From Clostridiales bacterium (GTDB lineage Bacteria > Bacillota > Clostridia > Oscillospirales > Oscillospiraceae): DNA of 64,000 nt. The position numbers and the translations under genes were made by a program. The DNA lies in contig JAQXKZ010000007.1 of assembly GCA_029010715.1 (NCBI GenBank), positions 1 to 64,000 on the forward strand, in the 5' to 3' direction. Of the stretch, positions 46,855 to 55,749 are shown piece after piece. The notes beneath the pieces were generated by a model that ran no database searches, had not been told where the DNA came from, and saw nothing but the letters and a program-made list of their open reading frames with translations. Numbering within the stretch: the first letter of the stretch is position 1; each line of letters starts with the position of its first letter.

Positions 46855-46880
46855 AGGGGCTTCGGAAGGAGCCCCTCTTT
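46855..46880 (+). terminator. intrinsic terminator after the Cys/Gly-rich peptide
   Basis: AGGGGCT pairs with AGCCCCT over an eight-base loop, followed by CTTTATAT. It overlaps the last bases of tmk on the other strand. Confidence 0.65.
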
Positions 46881-47553
46881 ATATATCCAGAGTGTTAAGG
46901 ATCACGGAATAGATCTCGTCGTTTTTCTCATCGGCCTCCCGCTCAAGTCCGTCCCTGCTGCAGGCAATCCGCGTCCATCCGTAATGCGCGGCAGCCATGT
47001 CTGCCGTGTGCAGGCAGCGTCTCAGGTACTCGGTATCCTTCTCATGGATATCAGCATGGGTGTGCGTCTTGGCCTCGCGGCGTCTGATCCGGCGCGTAGC
47101 GATATCAATATCCACGTCAAGGTATATGACAAGGTCCGGCCTCGGCAGCCCCATCTTCACATACTCCAGATCGGCAAGCCACGAAAAAAACTCCGGCAAT
47201 TCTCCGTCCGGAAGCTTGCAGCCCTGATGAACGGCATTCGAGGTAGTATAGCGGTCAGACAGAATAAGGCCGCCGCTTTCATATATCTTACCCCAGTCAT
47301 CCCTGTAGGATGCGAAACGGTCCACGGCAAAAAACGTGGCCGCGGTGTATGCGTTAACATCCGACGGCTTCGAGCCGAAGGCTCCGCCGAGGTAAAGACG
47401 TATAAGCGCGCTGCTCTCTTTGTCGTAGCGCGGGAATACAATGTGATTATAGGCAATTTTATCTCTTTCCATTCTCTCACACAGACGGCGGTACTGCGAC
47501 GATTTGCCGCTGCCGTCTATGCCTTCAAGGACGATCAGCTTTCCCTTGCTCAT
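46879..47553 (-). CDS. tmk: thymidylate kinase
   Basis: A 224-residue kinase forming dTDP. It has the P-loop EGIDGSGKSSQ, the DRYTTSNAVHQG motif, and a LID region (RRIRRREAKTHTHADIHEKD). It is slightly longer than the E. coli enzyme, and belongs to the subgroup in which DRY replaces the more common DRF/DRY variants. It lies ten bases after the cobB stop. Confidence 0.93.
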   Translation of the reverse strand: MSKGKLIVLEGIDGSGKSSQYRRLCERMERDKIAYNHIVFPRYDKESSALIRLYLGGAFGSKPSDVNAYTAATFFAVDRFASYRDDWGKIYESGGLILSDRYTTSNAVHQGCKLPDGELPEFFSWLADLEYVKMGLPRPDLVIYLDVDIDIATRRIRRREAKTHTHADIHEKDTEYLRRCLHTADMAAAHYGWTRIACSRDGLEREADEKNDEIYSVILNTLDI

Positions 47554-47562
47554 TTGCTCTCC

Positions 47563-48279
47563 TCATACCTGGCTGAACACATCGCCGAGCTTCTCGTTTA
47601 TGACCAGATCGGCTTCGCTGTCATAGGGTGTCGCGCTCAGATTTACAAGCACAAGCTTATTCCCTCGGTAATAGTTTATAAGCCCGGCGGCAGGATAGAC
47701 GTTCAGCGAGGTCCCGCCTACAATAAGCACGTCGGCGTTTCTGATATAGTTGGCGGATTTATACAGGATATCCTGATCGAGCTGTTCCTCATACAGGACG
47801 ATGTCCGGCCGGATGACACCGCCGCAGCCGCAGCGCGGCACGCCTGCGCCCTTGTTGATAATATCCGACGGGTATGGCTTGCGGCAGCGCGAGCAATAGG
47901 CGCGCAGAATGCTGCCATGCAGCTCCAGCACATTTTTACTGCCGGCAGCCTGATGCAGTCCGTCGATATTCTGGGTAATGACCGCTTTAAGCTTCCCCTC
48001 GCGCTCCAGCTCCGCAAGGCGCAGGTGCGTGCGGTTAGGCTTGACGCCCTCGACGACAAGCTTCTCCCGGTGGAAGCGGTAATACTCCTCAGGGTAACGC
48101 TCAAAAAAGCTGTGACTGAGTATGGTTTCCGGGGGGTACTTCCATTTCTGATTGTACAGGCCGTCCACGCTTCTGAAGTCGGGAATGCCGCTTTCAGTGC
48201 TGACACCGGCTCCGCCGAAAAAAACAATATTATCGCTGCCGGCTATCATATCCCGAAACTGTGCTATTTTCGCATCCAT
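47563..48279 (-). CDS. cobB: NAD-dependent protein deacylase (sirtuin)
   Basis: A 238-residue Sir2 protein. The NAD motif GAGVSTESGIPDFRS, the QNIDGLHQAAG motif with the catalytic His (LELHGS), and four zinc cysteines (CSRCRKP...CGCGG) are present. It removes acyl groups from lysines using NAD. It is transcribed with tmk. Confidence 0.95.
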   Translation of the reverse strand: MDAKIAQFRDMIAGSDNIVFFGGAGVSTESGIPDFRSVDGLYNQKWKYPPETILSHSFFERYPEEYYRFHREKLVVEGVKPNRTHLRLAELEREGKLKAVITQNIDGLHQAAGSKNVLELHGSILRAYCSRCRKPYPSDIINKGAGVPRCGCGGVIRPDIVLYEEQLDQDILYKSANYIRNADVLIVGGTSLNVYPAAGLINYYRGNKLVLVNLSATPYDSEADLVINEKLGDVFSQV

Positions 48280-48402
48280 GATGTTACCGCCTTTAAAATC
48301 ATTTTATTAATTATATCTCATTTCCCGTCCGATTGCAAACACAGCGATGTGAACAATTTGCAAAGACAGGCAAATCCATCGGAATCAGCCTGTCTTGTCC
48401 GT

Positions 48403-49023
48403 TTATATTCCGGCTTCCGCTTTCGCGCTGATACCGGCGGCAAGCTCCTCGCAGCGTTCGAGAGTAATCTCGTTCTCGCGGCGGATGACGTAGCGGTAGG
48501 TATCATCGGGAGATTTATCGGCCATGGCCACGATATACAGGCGCGCAGCCCTGATCGCGCCGAGCGCCGAAACGGCAGCCTCTGCGAGATACGGCATCGC
48601 ATCGCCGGCGCTGCAGATCTCCGTCAGCTCCTGCATAAGCTCAAGAGCCTGAGACATCATGTTGACAATCTCCGCGCATATGCTGACCGCTGTCTGACGC
48701 GTAGCCTCTATCCTGCGCTCGTCGTTTTCCCTGAGTGCCATGCGAAGCGGTCCGCGGCACTTGACGTCCTCATCAATGAGCTGAACCATATAGCCGCGTA
48801 TGATCTCGGCGTTGCGCGCGATATAGTCCAGACGCTCATTGGCTTCAACGGTCTTTGCCGCGAGTCCTGCGGCCCGGCACATGAATGCGGCGGAAACCGC
48901 GGCTATCCAGGCAGCCCCGCTCCCGGTGTCGACCTTTGCATTCGGATCTGCCAGAGCCCTGGTAAATTCGTCAGCGGTCTTGTTCCTGAAAATGTCTATG
49001 ATTATTTTTTCTTTTTCGGCCAT
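48403..49023 (-). CDS. cyclodeaminase/cyclohydrolase-family protein
   Basis: A 206-residue helical protein of the FTCD_C family, which includes formimidoyl-THF cyclodeaminase and methenyl-THF cyclohydrolase (FchA). The TGSGAAWIAAVSAAF segment matches the conserved PGGGSVAA-like motif. Which one-carbon reaction it catalyses cannot be told, and no folate genes are adjacent. It follows prfC by 14 bases. Confidence 0.82.
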   Translation of the reverse strand: MAEKEKIIIDIFRNKTADEFTRALADPNAKVDTGSGAAWIAAVSAAFMCRAAGLAAKTVEANERLDYIARNAEIIRGYMVQLIDEDVKCRGPLRMALRENDERRIEATRQTAVSICAEIVNMMSQALELMQELTEICSAGDAMPYLAEAAVSALGAIRAARLYIVAMADKSPDDTYRYVIRRENEITLERCEELAAGISAKAEAGI

Positions 49024-49037
49024 AACCGTAGCTCCTT

Positions 49038-50630
49038 TCAGTCTCTGTTGAACTCTCTCAGGCGCAGTCCCTCATTCTTCTGCAGCGCCCAGTTGATGCA
49101 CCATTCGGAGGTGAACAGCAGCAGATTATTGCCCTTGAAGTCCTGTACCCATTTGGTGTCGCTCGTAAGATTCAGATCGTGTATATTAACGTCCTCGTTC
49201 TCTACCCAGCGCACAAATTCGTACGGCATCGAGCGCCGGCGTATATCGACACCGTATTCGGTCTTGAGGCGGTACTCCAGCACTTCAAACTGCAGCACGC
49301 CGACAACGCCGACGATAACTTCTTCGACGCCTGTGAAGGGCTCGTGGAATATCTGTATTGCGCCCTCCTGCGCGATCTGGGTAATTCCCTTTTCGAACTG
49401 CTTGCGCTTCATTGTGTCCACGCGCTCGACAGCGGCAAAGTGTTCGGGCGCGAACGTGGGTATGCCCTCGAACTGCACGTTCATGCCGGTCTCGCATATG
49501 GTATCACCGATTGAGAAAATCCCCGGATCAAACACGCCGATTATATCCCCGGCGTAGGCCTCGTCAATTATCGCGCGCTCCTGAGCCATAAGCTGCTGCG
49601 GCTGGGCAAGGCGCAGATTCTTTCCGCCCTGTACATGGAAATACTCCTTGTCGCGCTGGAAGCGACCTGAGCAGATGCGCATAAACGCTATCCGGTCCCG
49701 GTGAGCCTTATTCATGTTTGCCTGTATCTTGAAAACAAACGCCGAGAAACGGCTGTCTGTCGGTTCGACAAAATTTTCTCCCGATTTTCTCGGCAGCGGC
49801 GGCATGGTCATCTTCAGGAAGCTCTCAAGAAAGGGTTCTACGCCGAAGTTATTCAGAGCCGAGCCGAAGAACACGGGGCTGAGCCGTCCGGCACGCACCT
49901 CGTCAATATCAAAGTCATAGCCGGCACCGTCAAGCAGCTCTATGTCGTCGGAGAGAATCTTTCTGAGCTTTTCGCCTATAAGTGAGTCGAGCTTCTCTGT
50001 TTCATCAAGGCGGCACTCTATCGCCCTGATCTTGTCCTGACCGCGGTGGAACTCGTTGAAGGCAAGTATCTCGCACTTCTCGCGGTCGTACACGCCCTTG
50101 AAATCACGCCCGCAGCCGATGGGCCAGTTCATGGGATAGGTCCCGATCCTGAACTCATTCTCCAGCTCCTCCATCAGCTCATAGGGACTCCGCGCCTCGC
50201 GGTCGAGCTTATTTATGAAGGTGAATATCGGCACATGACGCATTGCGCAGATCTTGAAGAGCTTGCGGGTCTGCGGCTCTATGCCCTTGGCTGCGTCAAT
50301 CACCATAACAGCAGAGTCCGCCGCCATTAGCGTGCGGTAAGTGTCCTCGGAGAAGTCCTGATGGCCCGGGGTATCAAGGATATTGATACAGTAGCCCTCA
50401 TATTCAAACTGCATTACCGAGGACGTGATGGATATTCCGCGCTGCTTCTCAAGCTCCATCCAGTCGGAGACTGCATGGCGCGCGGTGGCCTTGCCCTTCA
50501 CTGAGCCGGCCATCTGTATCGCTCCGCCGTAGAGCAGCAGCTTTTCTGTCAACGTAGTCTTACCCGCGTCCGGGTGGGATATTATCGCGAACGTTCTGCG
50601 GCGTTCGATCTCTTTCCTGTAATCCGGCAT
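49038..50630 (-). CDS. prfC: peptide chain release factor 3
   Basis: A 530-residue translational GTPase that recycles RF1/RF2. It shows G1 SHPDAGKTTLTEKLL, the DTPGHQDFSEDTYRTL switch II region and NKLD, followed by RF3-specific domains II-III. The ATG at 50630 has GAGGA upstream; a longer frame to 50729 covers the promoter and is rejected. The length matches the family. Confidence 0.96.
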   Translation of the reverse strand: MPDYRKEIERRRTFAIISHPDAGKTTLTEKLLLYGGAIQMAGSVKGKATARHAVSDWMELEKQRGISITSSVMQFEYEGYCINILDTPGHQDFSEDTYRTLMAADSAVMVIDAAKGIEPQTRKLFKICAMRHVPIFTFINKLDREARSPYELMEELENEFRIGTYPMNWPIGCGRDFKGVYDREKCEILAFNEFHRGQDKIRAIECRLDETEKLDSLIGEKLRKILSDDIELLDGAGYDFDIDEVRAGRLSPVFFGSALNNFGVEPFLESFLKMTMPPLPRKSGENFVEPTDSRFSAFVFKIQANMNKAHRDRIAFMRICSGRFQRDKEYFHVQGGKNLRLAQPQQLMAQERAIIDEAYAGDIIGVFDPGIFSIGDTICETGMNVQFEGIPTFAPEHFAAVERVDTMKRKQFEKGITQIAQEGAIQIFHEPFTGVEEVIVGVVGVLQFEVLEYRLKTEYGVDIRRRSMPYEFVRWVENEDVNIHDLNLTSDTKWVQDFKGNNLLLFTSEWCINWALQKNEGLRLREFNRD

Positions 50631-50667
50631 AATACTTCCTCTACTGTTTCTAAAAACTTGGCAATAT

Positions 50668-50695
50668 ATTATATCCGCTGCAGCTGAAATTGTAA
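50668..50695 (-). promoter_or_regulatory. promoter of prfC
   Basis: On the minus strand TTACAA (50690-50695), 16 bases, TATAAT (50668-50673), about 38 bases upstream of the prfC ATG. Confidence 0.6.
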
Positions 50696-50756
50696 AGATT
50701 TTCTTAGGCTGCGGCATAAGTTCATTCATTTATCTTTGGAATAATCGGTTTTCGCA

Positions 50757-50785
50757 TTGACTGACTGTAATGCTTTTGATAAAAT
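50757..50785 (+). promoter_or_regulatory. promoter of the NhaC-family gene
   Basis: TTGACT (50757-50762), 17 bases, TAAAAT (50780-50785), 35 bases before the ATG at 50820. Confidence 0.7.
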
Positions 50786-50819
50786 ATAGATAATTTTGCA
50801 TAAAGAAGGAAATACCGCA

Positions 50820-52130
50820 ATGAAAAAAGGAAATTCAAAGGCGCTCCTGCCCATACTTGTGTTCCTCGTTCTGTATCTCGGACTCGGTATACTGTTTGAA
50901 TACATACTCAGGATTCCCATGGGCTTTTACAACATCCCCATAGTCGTGACCTTTCTTATTGCCCTGCTCGTCGCATGTCTGCAGAATCCCGGCCGCAGCT
51001 TTGACGAGAAGCTTGCCCTGATGGGTGCCGGCATCGGTGACAAAAACATCGTCACGATGATCCTCATTTTTCTCGAGGCCGGCATGTTCGTCGGCGTCGT
51101 CGGACGCAGCAGCGCAGAGAGCGTGGCGTATTTTACGCTTTCCATTATCCCGGCGAAGTATGCTGTCGCAGTCCTGTTTGTCGTCGCCTGTTTCGTCTCC
51201 ACCGCCATGGGCACCTCCGTCGGCACCATTACACTCCTGACTCCCATAGCCGCAGCCGTGGCTGACGCCTCCGGCTTCTCTCTCCCTCTGTGCATCGGCA
51301 CTGTTATGGGCGGCGCCATGTTCGGGGACAACCTCTCCTTTATCTCCGACACGACCATTGCCGCCTGCAACGGCCAGGGCTGTGAAATGAAGGACAAATT
51401 CCGCGAGAACTTCGGCATCGCGTTCCCCGCGGCTGTAGTGACGCTCATCCTCATCCTCGTTCTTTCGCTGAACACTCCGCTGGCGAGCAGCGTAGTCAGG
51501 GAATACAACCTCATCCAGGTCATTCCCTACGTTCTGGTCCTTATAGGCGGCATTGCCGGTATCAACGTATTTATCGTTCTTTTGGCCGGCATAGTCTCAG
51601 GCGCGATAATCATGCTCGCGACCGGCGCTACCGCCGTGACCGCGCTGCTCGGCAGCATGGGCTCTGGCGCAGCGGGTATGTTTGAGACGACAATGGTCGC
51701 GATACTGGTCTCCGCGATCTGTGCGCTCATCCGCGACTACGGCGGCTTTGACGCATTGCTCTACTGGATACGCAGTGTGTTTAAGGGCAACAAGGGCGGA
51801 CAGCTCGGCATGGGCCTGCTGGTCGGCGCGATGGACATCGCTACCGCAAACAACACCGTCGCCATAGTCATGGCCAACCCCATCGCCGCCGAGATGGCCG
51901 AGAGCTACGGCATCAGCAGGAGGAAAACCGCTTCCCTGCTCGACACATTTTCCTGCGTCTTTCAGGGTATTATCCCCTACGGCGCGCAAATGCTCGTCGC
52001 AATATCCGCAGCAACCGCGCTGGGCTTTGAGGTGTCGGCATTTGATATCTTCCCCTATCTGTTTTACCCCTATCTGCTGCTCGTAAGCTCCCTGATTTTC
52101 ATCTTCATCATTCCTGAGCGAAAGAAGTGA
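50820..52130 (+). CDS. NhaC-family Na+/H+ antiporter
   Basis: A 436-residue membrane protein with about 11-12 helices, matching the NhaC family (GTSVGTITLLTPIA, GGAMFGDNLSFISDTTIAA). It likely exchanges sodium for protons, or a small organic acid in some homologues. The ATG at 50820 follows AAGGAA and is favoured over one 24 bases earlier. It has its own promoter and a double terminator downstream. Confidence 0.92.
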   Translation: MKKGNSKALLPILVFLVLYLGLGILFEYILRIPMGFYNIPIVVTFLIALLVACLQNPGRSFDEKLALMGAGIGDKNIVTMILIFLEAGMFVGVVGRSSAESVAYFTLSIIPAKYAVAVLFVVACFVSTAMGTSVGTITLLTPIAAAVADASGFSLPLCIGTVMGGAMFGDNLSFISDTTIAACNGQGCEMKDKFRENFGIAFPAAVVTLILILVLSLNTPLASSVVREYNLIQVIPYVLVLIGGIAGINVFIVLLAGIVSGAIIMLATGATAVTALLGSMGSGAAGMFETTMVAILVSAICALIRDYGGFDALLYWIRSVFKGNKGGQLGMGLLVGAMDIATANNTVAIVMANPIAAEMAESYGISRRKTASLLDTFSCVFQGIIPYGAQMLVAISAATALGFEVSAFDIFPYLFYPYLLLVSSLIFIFIIPERKK

Positions 52131-52153
52131 GCCTAGCACACTCTGTACAAGCC

Positions 52154-52217
52154 GAGAGCGCCGCGTGTTTAACCGCGGCGCTCTCAGCTTGCCAAAAAGT
52201 CCCGCTTGGACTTTTTT
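52154..52217 (+). terminator. tandem hairpins terminating the NhaC gene
   Basis: The first hairpin is GAGAGCGCCGCG with its complement (52154-52185). The second, AAAAAGTCC/GGACTTTTTT (52194-52217), carries the T run. Together they end the plus-strand transcript. Confidence 0.8.
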
Positions 52218-52518
52218 GACCGCTTTAACCGCCGGGCTTTTTTGAGCTTATCAAAATGCCGTTTCCGATATGACACTGTCATGAAAATAGTCGCTCCGGA
52301 CAGATTTACGCATAGTGCGGTCATCCATATGCGGTATCTCGTGTTCGTAGTTATGCATGCTGCTCCCCCATTTGATTTTGTGCTTTCAATATATCACAGG
52401 CAGTATATTAGAGGGCGGTTTTCGCATTTGCCTTCGGGCAGCCATATACCATACCCCCACAGCAAAATATCCGTCCTGCAGAAATGCAGGACGGATCGTG
52501 TTTTCCGGGTATAAAGGC
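52218..52518. other. intergenic stretch after the NhaC and NSS transporter genes
   Basis: Both neighbours converge here. A 35-codon minus-strand frame at 52251-52358 has a GGGGGAG site but no recognisable protein features. A hairpin around GTCCTGCAGAAATGCAGGAC (about 52,473-52,492) may terminate the NSS gene. Confidence 0.4.
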
Positions 52519-53877
52519 TTATATCAGCCCCTGAATCAGGATGACCAGGATAAGGATCGGAAGCACCCATTTGAAGTAGGGCTTCAGCTTAGGCGAGAGC
52601 TTTATTCCGCTGCCCCTGTTCACCTCAGCGATGTAGCTGTCAAAGCCCCAGCCCCATTTGCTGACGCAGAACAGCAGGTAGATCAGCGAGCCGCAAGGCA
52701 GCAGCAGATTGCTGACAAGGAAATCCTCACTGTCGAGCACATCGCGCGGACCGATAATGTGCAGATCGCTCCACAGGTTATATCCGAGCACGCAGGGCAG
52801 GCTTGCCGCAGCAAGGACAAGCAGATTTATCAGTACGGCTTTGCGGCGGCTCCAGCCGAATGTATCCATGCACATGGCCAGAATATTCTCAAAAACAGCC
52901 AGCACGGTCGAGAAGCTCGCAAAAATCATGAACAGGAAAAACAGCGCGCCCCAGAATCTTCCGCCGGCCATATTGACAAATACCTGCGGCAGAGTCACGA
53001 ATATCAGCGACGGTCCCTGATCCGGCGCGACGCCGAAGGAGAAGCAGGCGGGAAATATTATCATACCGGCCATCAGCGCAACGAAGGTGTCCAGCGCACA
53101 TATGCGCACCGCTTCTCCGGTCAGGGTATGCCCGTCGCTCATATAGCTGCCGAATATCTCCATGGCGGCGATACCGAGGCTGAGCGTGAAGAAGGCCTGA
53201 TTCATCGCATCAGTAATGAGGCTGCCAAAGCCCCGGCTTCTGACGCTGTCAATCGACGGCAGGAGGTAAAACTTTATGCCCTCCCCGGCCCCGGGAAGCG
53301 TCAGGCTGTGCACCGCGAGCACCATGATAAGCGCAAGCAGCGCGAGCATCATATACTTCGATATACGCTCCAGACCCTTTTGCAGGCCGAAACTGCATAC
53401 CGCAAAACCGGCAACGACAACCATCTCGGTCCACATTGCCATCTCTCCCGGGGAGGACAGGAGCTTTGCGAACATCCCGCCGACCTCGTCCGAACTCATA
53501 CCGGCATGGAAGGCTCCGCTGAGAAAGCGGCCGAAATAGCTGGCCATCCAACCGGCGACCGTGGTGTAATACATCATCAGCAGATAGCAGCCGAGCATAC
53601 AGAACCATCCGTGTATATGCCACTTTTTCCCGGGAGCTTCGAGCGTTCTGTAGGCCAGCACCGCGCTGCCGCGGCCGGCGCGGCCGACTGCCAGCTCCAT
53701 CGTAAGCACAGGCACGCCCATAACGAGCAGGCACAGCAGATAAAACAGCACGAAGTATCCGCCGCCGTTCTCACCCGTTATGTACGGGAAGCGCCAGACA
53801 TTGCCTATGCCTATGGCGCAGCCTGCACTGACCAGCAGGAAGCCGAGCCGTGAACCGAAGGATTCTCTTTTCATCAT
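52519..53877 (-). CDS. NSS-family sodium-dependent amino acid transporter
   Basis: A 452-residue neurotransmitter:sodium symporter family member with about 11 helices, close to the size of MhsT and Tyt1. The helix-1 motif AGCAIGIGNVWRFPYITGENGGG forms the substrate and sodium site (quoted here only as the GNVWRFP core plus neighbours). It probably imports a hydrophobic or aromatic amino acid with Na+. It is divergent from a LysR gene that shares its promoter region. Confidence 0.9.
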   Translation of the reverse strand: MMKRESFGSRLGFLLVSAGCAIGIGNVWRFPYITGENGGGYFVLFYLLCLLVMGVPVLTMELAVGRAGRGSAVLAYRTLEAPGKKWHIHGWFCMLGCYLLMMYYTTVAGWMASYFGRFLSGAFHAGMSSDEVGGMFAKLLSSPGEMAMWTEMVVVAGFAVCSFGLQKGLERISKYMMLALLALIMVLAVHSLTLPGAGEGIKFYLLPSIDSVRSRGFGSLITDAMNQAFFTLSLGIAAMEIFGSYMSDGHTLTGEAVRICALDTFVALMAGMIIFPACFSFGVAPDQGPSLIFVTLPQVFVNMAGGRFWGALFFLFMIFASFSTVLAVFENILAMCMDTFGWSRRKAVLINLLVLAAASLPCVLGYNLWSDLHIIGPRDVLDSEDFLVSNLLLPCGSLIYLLFCVSKWGWGFDSYIAEVNRGSGIKLSPKLKPYFKWVLPILILVILIQGLI

Positions 53878-53904
53878 TTGTTCCTCATTCGCAAAAGATA
53901 TGCT

Positions 53905-53934
53905 TATTCTAACGGCAAAAACGGCCCTTTACAA
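53905..53934 (-). promoter_or_regulatory. promoter of the NSS transporter
   Basis: On the minus strand TTGTAA (53929-53934), 17 bases, TAGAAT (53906-53911). The -35 and spacer lie in the palindrome at 53917-53945. Confidence 0.55.
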
Positions 53935-53945
53935 GGGCCGTTTTT
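53917..53945. promoter_or_regulatory. palindrome between divergent NSS and LysR genes
   Basis: AAAAACGGCCCTT and its exact complement surround a three-base centre. It looks like a bidirectional terminator but lies upstream of both genes and overlaps both predicted promoters, so an operator or attenuator role is possible. Confidence 0.6.
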
Positions 53946-53957
53946 GCATGTTAAGAT
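53928..53957 (+). promoter_or_regulatory. promoter of the LysR gene
   Basis: TTTACA (53928-53933), 18 bases, TAAGAT (53952-53957), 30 bases before the ATG at 53987. It shares its -35 region with the divergent NSS promoter. Confidence 0.5.
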
Positions 53958-53986
53958 AAGAAAAACTTATATTCAGGGCTGATAAT

Positions 53987-54895
53987 ATGAACAGGAACCA
54001 ATTGAGATACTTTGTTGCAGCGGCGGAGAGTCAGAGCTTCACCAAGGCCGCAGAGCAGTTTTATATTTCGCAGACTGCCATAACACAGCAGGTACATCTG
54101 CTCGAGGAGATGCTGGGCTGCAGCTTGTTTGACCGCGGTACGCGGCCGGTTTCGCTGACCCCCGCAGGTAAGATATTTCTTATAGAAGCCCGGGCAATAC
54201 TTGACCGCATGAGTCAGGCGGCCGACCGTGTACACGACGCCTCCACCGGGCTCACCGGCAGCCTGCGCGTCGGATATTTGCGCGGCTATGAACGCAGCGA
54301 TCTCTCCGTACTTATGCGCCGCTTCCACAGGCAGAACAGCAATGTGCTCATCAGCTTCTACCGCTGTTCGACGGATGCTCTCGCGGCAGGGCTGATGCAT
54401 CAGGAATACGATGTAATCTTCACATGGGACAGTACGAACCTGAAAACTCAGGAGGACATAGAGTACATATGTGCAGAAAAAGCCCGGCTCATGGTGGCGC
54501 TGTATGCCGGTCACCCACTGTCCCGCCGGCGTCAGTTGAACCGCAGCGAGCTTCGCGGCGAAAACATACTCTACATGTCCCCCGACTCCGCCAATGATTC
54601 CTACGGCGATGCATTCTTCATGCAGCTGTATAAGGATGCCGGTTACAAGCCAAACATACTCTTCCGCTCATCGGATGCGGAAAGCATACTGATGATGGTC
54701 GCCGCGGAGGAAGGCATATCCGTACTTCCGGAGTACTTCACGGATAAACTCTACAACGCGGATAATCTTGTCTTTGTCCCTCTCGTCGGCGAAGGTGAAC
54801 AGGAAGAGATCATAGCGGTATGGAATAAAGGCAACGGCAACCCTGTTCTCAGGCAGTTCGTTTCCGTACTCAGAGCTGCGCTTCCTCTGCGCTGA
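53987..54895 (+). CDS. LysR-family transcriptional regulator
   Basis: A 302-residue regulator. The N-terminal winged HTH (MNRNQLRYFVAAAESQSFTK start; SQTAITQQVHLLEEMLG recognition helix) is joined to a periplasmic-binding-like effector domain (about 90-300). Its divergent placement 110 bases from the NSS transporter suggests it controls that gene. The 3' end overlaps the convergent DUF5131 gene by 26 bases. Confidence 0.93.
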   Translation: MNRNQLRYFVAAAESQSFTKAAEQFYISQTAITQQVHLLEEMLGCSLFDRGTRPVSLTPAGKIFLIEARAILDRMSQAADRVHDASTGLTGSLRVGYLRGYERSDLSVLMRRFHRQNSNVLISFYRCSTDALAAGLMHQEYDVIFTWDSTNLKTQEDIEYICAEKARLMVALYAGHPLSRRRQLNRSELRGENILYMSPDSANDSYGDAFFMQLYKDAGYKPNILFRSSDAESILMMVAAEEGISVLPEYFTDKLYNADNLVFVPLVGEGEQEEIIAVWNKGNGNPVLRQFVSVLRAALPLR

Positions 54896-55712
54896 TCTGC
54901 AGCGCGTTCCCATCCTTCTTCTGCAGGGACGCTTTCCGGTAAGCCGCCTTCTCAGGCATGAAATAGTCGCCGATACGGTAGTCGATGCCGGCCTTGCGCG
55001 CCTGCACCAGCTGGTAGCCCCGCTTTATCCGGTACATCCTTCCGTCCTTGATAAAATACGCACCCGTCTGATGGAAGCGAAAAGGTATGTCCTTCTCCAC
55101 GCACTGGCGGCGCAGATCCAGTATCCAGTCATAATTGCAGGGTCTGGCCTCCACGCCGGATTCTCCACCTACGGAGACTTCCTCGATGCTGCCGTCCAGA
55201 TAACGCGATATATCCATGCGCTCCAGTAACGGCGCGGCAATAATCGACCTGTGCTTTATCGGCAGCTCCCGGAAGATAGGCAGGCGGTAGTCCGCACGGT
55301 CCTGATTTTCCACCGTGCAGCCTATGATAACATTGTCATAACCGTCTCCCCAATCGCAGGGCAGACAGTACTCAAGGCGGTCAATGCGCTTTGTGAAGAA
55401 ATAGAACCAGCAGTCGCTGCGCTCGCGTATCATCTCCCAGCACTCAGGCCGCCATGCGTCGGCATCCTTCAGCAGAAAATCAGACGTAAAACAGGTAAAG
55501 ACCACTTTTCCGGGCGGGATCTTATAGCTCCCGTCCCTCTTTCTCTTTACGGGAAGCATGAAGCTGCCCGTCTTGCGGCATATGCTGCTGTCCGTCTGCA
55601 CCCCGTACATCTCATCCTGCCGGTAGACGTAGCAGTACCTGCATCCCGGGCTGATCCTGGTGCAGCCGTGCCACGGATTCCAATCTGCATATACGTTTTC
55701 CCGTGTATCCAT
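54870..55712 (-). CDS. DUF5131-family protein (phage Gp37/Gp68-like)
   Basis: A 280-residue DUF5131 protein. The N-terminal WNPWHGCTRISPGCRYCY motif carries three cysteines spaced like a radical-SAM cluster. GESGVEARPCNYDWI and FHQTGAYF are further family hallmarks. Members occur in phages and bacteria; the chemistry is not established as far as I know. It lies 37 bases after the GyrI-like gene. Confidence 0.88.
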   Translation of the reverse strand: MDTRENVYADWNPWHGCTRISPGCRYCYVYRQDEMYGVQTDSSICRKTGSFMLPVKRKRDGSYKIPPGKVVFTCFTSDFLLKDADAWRPECWEMIRERSDCWFYFFTKRIDRLEYCLPCDWGDGYDNVIIGCTVENQDRADYRLPIFRELPIKHRSIIAAPLLERMDISRYLDGSIEEVSVGGESGVEARPCNYDWILDLRRQCVEKDIPFRFHQTGAYFIKDGRMYRIKRGYQLVQARKAGIDYRIGDYFMPEKAAYRKASLQKKDGNALQISAEEAQL

Positions 55713-55749
55713 ACCCGCTCCTCAGCTTTTTTCACGTCCCGGCCGGATG

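Noticed and set aside
46777-49557. A 926-codon open frame on the plus strand
   Set aside because: It runs antisense through tmk, cobB, the cyclodeaminase-family gene and part of prfC. The encoded sequence has no family features, and GC-biased codons of the real genes explain the lack of stops.
52184-52324. A 46-codon minus-strand frame with a basic C-terminus after the NSS gene
   Set aside because: It reads through the NhaC terminator hairpins, has no ribosome site and its codon use is unlike real genes here.
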